This document shows positions 15,065-16,360 of a stretch of 16,360 bases of DNA, piece after piece. The position numbers were made by a program, and so were the translations under genes. A model generated the notes under the pieces. The model was given only the letters and a program-made list of their open reading frames with translations, was not told where the DNA came from and did not search any database. Position 1 is the stretch's first letter. Each line of letters begins with the position of its first letter. This DNA is from Oceanospirillaceae bacterium UBA1126 (GTDB lineage Bacteria > Pseudomonadota > Gammaproteobacteria > Pseudomonadales > Balneatricaceae), in assembly GCA_002312935.1 (NCBI GenBank), contig DCAT01000063.1:6719-23078 (forward strand), read 5' to 3'.

Positions 15065-15781
15065 CTAAGATTGTCCAGCGTGTGGTTTTGTGGCATAAAC
15101 GATGTAATTAACGTCAACGTCTCGAGCTGTTAGGGCGTATTTTTTGGTGAGAGGGTTGTAGGTCATGCCTGTCATTGATTGCGCAGACAAGCCTGCCAAA
15201 CGCATGTATTGATCTAGTTCAGAGGGTTTGATGAACTTCTTATGTTCATGAGTGCCTTTGGGAAGCATTTTTAACACATATTCTGCACCAATAATTGCGA
15301 ATAAATACGATTTTGCATTGCGGTTAATAGTAGAAAAGAAAGCTTGGCCACCTGGCTTCAGTAGTTTTGCACAGGCTGCAACAACCGCGCTAGGGTCTGG
15401 CACATGTTCTAACATTTCCAGACAGGTCACAACGTCATATAAACCAGCTTCTTCGTCCGCTAGTTGCTCTGCAGTCATTTGTCGGTAATCAACTTTTACA
15501 CCACTTTCTAAACTGTGTAGTTGTGCCACTTTTAGAGGGGCCTCTCCCATGTCTATGCCCGTAACAGTTGCGCCACGAAGCGCCATGGCTTCTGCGACAA
15601 TACCGCCACCACAGCCAATGTCGGCTACTTTTTTACCGTGCAAGTGGGCGCGTTCATCAATCCATCCAATGCGTAATGGATTAATGGCATGTAAAGGTTT
15701 GAACTCGCTATCTAGATCCCACCAACGGGCTGCAAGGGCTTCAAATTTGGCTATTTCAGCTGGGTCAACGTTTTGATTCAC
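15065..15781 (-). CDS. ubiG: UbiG, ubiquinone biosynthesis O-methyltransferase
   Basis: A 238-residue class I SAM-dependent methyltransferase that carries out both O-methylations of ubiquinone biosynthesis. The N-terminus (EIAKFEALAARWWDLDSEFKPLHAINPLR) is specific to UbiG. The SAM-binding motif I is VADIGCGGG (52-60), motif II is near YDVVTCLEMLEHVPD, and the membrane-associated insertion near FSTINRNAKSYLFAIIGAEYVL is recognisable. Length is normal. The start is GTG 15781, as an in-frame TGA lies only three codons upstream and no ATG is available; no Shine-Dalgarno sequence is evident. It is divergent from gyrA, an arrangement seen widely in gammaproteobacteria. Confidence 0.96.
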   Translation of the reverse strand: MNQNVDPAEIAKFEALAARWWDLDSEFKPLHAINPLRIGWIDERAHLHGKKVADIGCGGGIVAEAMALRGATVTGIDMGEAPLKVAQLHSLESGVKVDYRQMTAEQLADEEAGLYDVVTCLEMLEHVPDPSAVVAACAKLLKPGGQAFFSTINRNAKSYLFAIIGAEYVLKMLPKGTHEHKKFIKPSELDQYMRLAGLSAQSMTGMTYNPLTKKYALTARDVDVNYIVYATKPHAGQS

Positions 15782-15815
15782 AGTGGAGTTTCACGCTAGT
15801 AAAGTAATGGGGACG

Positions 15816-15821
15816 ATTATA
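15816..15821 (-). promoter_or_regulatory. -10 element of the ubiG promoter
   Basis: On the minus strand a perfect TATAAT ends at 15816, with no good -35 at 16-18 bases. Transcription would start near 15809, about 28 bases ahead of the GTG. The rest of the 231-base ubiG-gyrA gap (15782-16012) must hold the gyrA promoter. A TTGACT (15835-15840) with TCTATG (15858-15863) 17 bases on is the only weak candidate I see, along with a GCTAAA/TTTAGC inverted repeat at 15912-15934. Confidence 0.5.
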
Positions 15822-16012
15822 CCGCGTAAATTGATTGACTGCATCCGAAAACCAACATCTATGCGGCCTGCTAATGATCGCTTTGTAGGTGGCAAATTAG
15901 CGTCTAATTGTGCTAAAGTTGGGCTTTATTTAGCGCCGGTTTTTGGCGTTCTCCATAAGGGCGCCGAAAGGTAAGCTCGAAGCGTTAGTCGCACAAGGAA
16001 ATTGGCATAATT

Positions 16013-16360
16013 ATGGCTGAAATGGCTAAAGAAATATCGCCTATAAATATTGAAGATGAACTCAAACAGTCCTACCTAGATTACGCTATGAGCGTAATCG
16101 TTGGACGTGCCCTGCCAGATGTGCGTGATGGTTTGAAGCCAGTGCACAGGCGTGTATTGTTCGCTATGAATGAGTTGAGCAACGATTGGAATAAGCCCTA
16201 CAAGAAATCTGCCCGTGTGGTGGGTGATGTTATCGGTAAGTATCACCCTCATGGTGATACTGCGGTATACGACACTATTGTACGCATGGCGCAGCCTTTT
16301 TCTATGCGTTATACCTTGGTTGACGGCCAAGGTAATTTTGGTTCAGTAGATGGTGACTCT
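16013..16360 (+). CDS. gyrA: GyrA, DNA gyrase subunit A, N-terminal part
   Basis: The first 116 codons are in the window and the frame stays open to the end. The product is the breakage-reunion subunit of DNA gyrase, which introduces negative supercoils. The sequence (DYAMSVIVGRALPDVRDGLKPVHRR, GDVIGKYHPHGDTAVYDT, VDGQGNFGS) matches GyrA rather than ParC. Residue numbering coincides with E. coli in the quinolone-resistance region: Thr83 and Asp87. Thr83 is the ordinary residue in pseudomonads, where E. coli has Ser. The catalytic Tyr (about 122) is just beyond the window. ATG 16013 has AAGGAA about 12 bases upstream. Confidence 0.97.
   Translation, partial: MAEMAKEISPINIEDELKQSYLDYAMSVIVGRALPDVRDGLKPVHRRVLFAMNELSNDWNKPYKKSARVVGDVIGKYHPHGDTAVYDTIVRMAQPFSMRYTLVDGQGNFGSVDGDS

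Noticed and set aside
15783..15974. A 63-codon open frame starting with GTG in the ubiG-gyrA gap
   Set aside because: No ribosome site, no recognisable protein, and it covers the region expected to hold the ubiG and gyrA promoters.
16076..16330. An 84-codon open frame opposite gyrA
   Set aside because: It is nested within highly conserved gyrA coding sequence.
1..16360. CRISPR array, tRNA genes, insertion sequences, prophage or defence system
   Set aside because: No regularly spaced repeats, no transposase, integrase, nuclease-helicase or toxin-antitoxin pair, and no tRNA cloverleaf was recognised on either strand. The GIY-YIG protein is a common stand-alone YhbQ type, not a mobile intron nuclease.

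Overview
The window looks like a chromosomal segment of a marine-type gammaproteobacterium of moderate GC content. The evidence is a set of gammaproteobacterial core genes: gyrA (5' end) divergent from ubiG, a YciK-type SDR next to ubiG, YqcC (DUF446), a DUF3549 protein and a YhbQ-like GIY-YIG protein. I cannot name a genus from the sequence alone. No tRNA, rRNA, insertion sequence, phage gene or CRISPR array was seen, and no gap between genes exceeds about 260 bases.

Layout. (1) Positions 1-1351, + strand: the last 26 codons of a GMC-family (choline-dehydrogenase-like) flavoenzyme, then a DadA-like FAD amino-acid/amine oxidoreductase. (2) Positions 1384-2809, - strand: a two-gene operon of a phytanoyl-CoA-dioxygenase-like Fe(II)/2-oxoglutarate enzyme followed by an HD-domain protein of the PhnZ/MIOX-like diiron type. 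(3) 3068-3391: YqcC. (4) 3421-4264, - strand: the two half-size YeeE/YedE sulfur-compound permease subunits, behind a promoter that matches the sigma-70 consensus exactly in both hexamers. (5) 4474-6726, + strand: a single-pass membrane coiled-coil protein preceded by nested inverted repeats, then a D-cysteine desulfhydrase-like PLP enzyme. (6) 6752-7666, - strand: a LysR regulator divergent from (7) 7805-12808, + strand: an aldehyde dehydrogenase, an M19-like 'dipeptidase' lacking several metal ligands, a 566-residue protein of unknown function and a DUF3726 protein, the last two overlapping by 8 bases. (8) 12824-15781: the DUF3549 gene (-), a GIY-YIG gene (+), yciK-like SDR (-) and ubiG (-). 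(9) 16013 to the end: gyrA, running off the window.

How they may work together. Regions 1, 2 and 7 read as accessory catabolism of small organic compounds, with flavin dehydrogenases, two non-heme iron oxygenases, an aldehyde dehydrogenase and a hydrolase-like protein. Two parts look most like undescribed biology. One is the PhyH + HD oxygenase pair, which has the architecture of the phosphonate-cleaving PhnY/PhnZ pair, although its HD member lacks the phosphonate-associated motifs I know from PhnZ. The other is the LysR-controlled ALDH / degenerate M19 / 566-aa / DUF3726 cluster, in which two members have no known function and a third has lost the canonical active site. The substrates of both are unknown.
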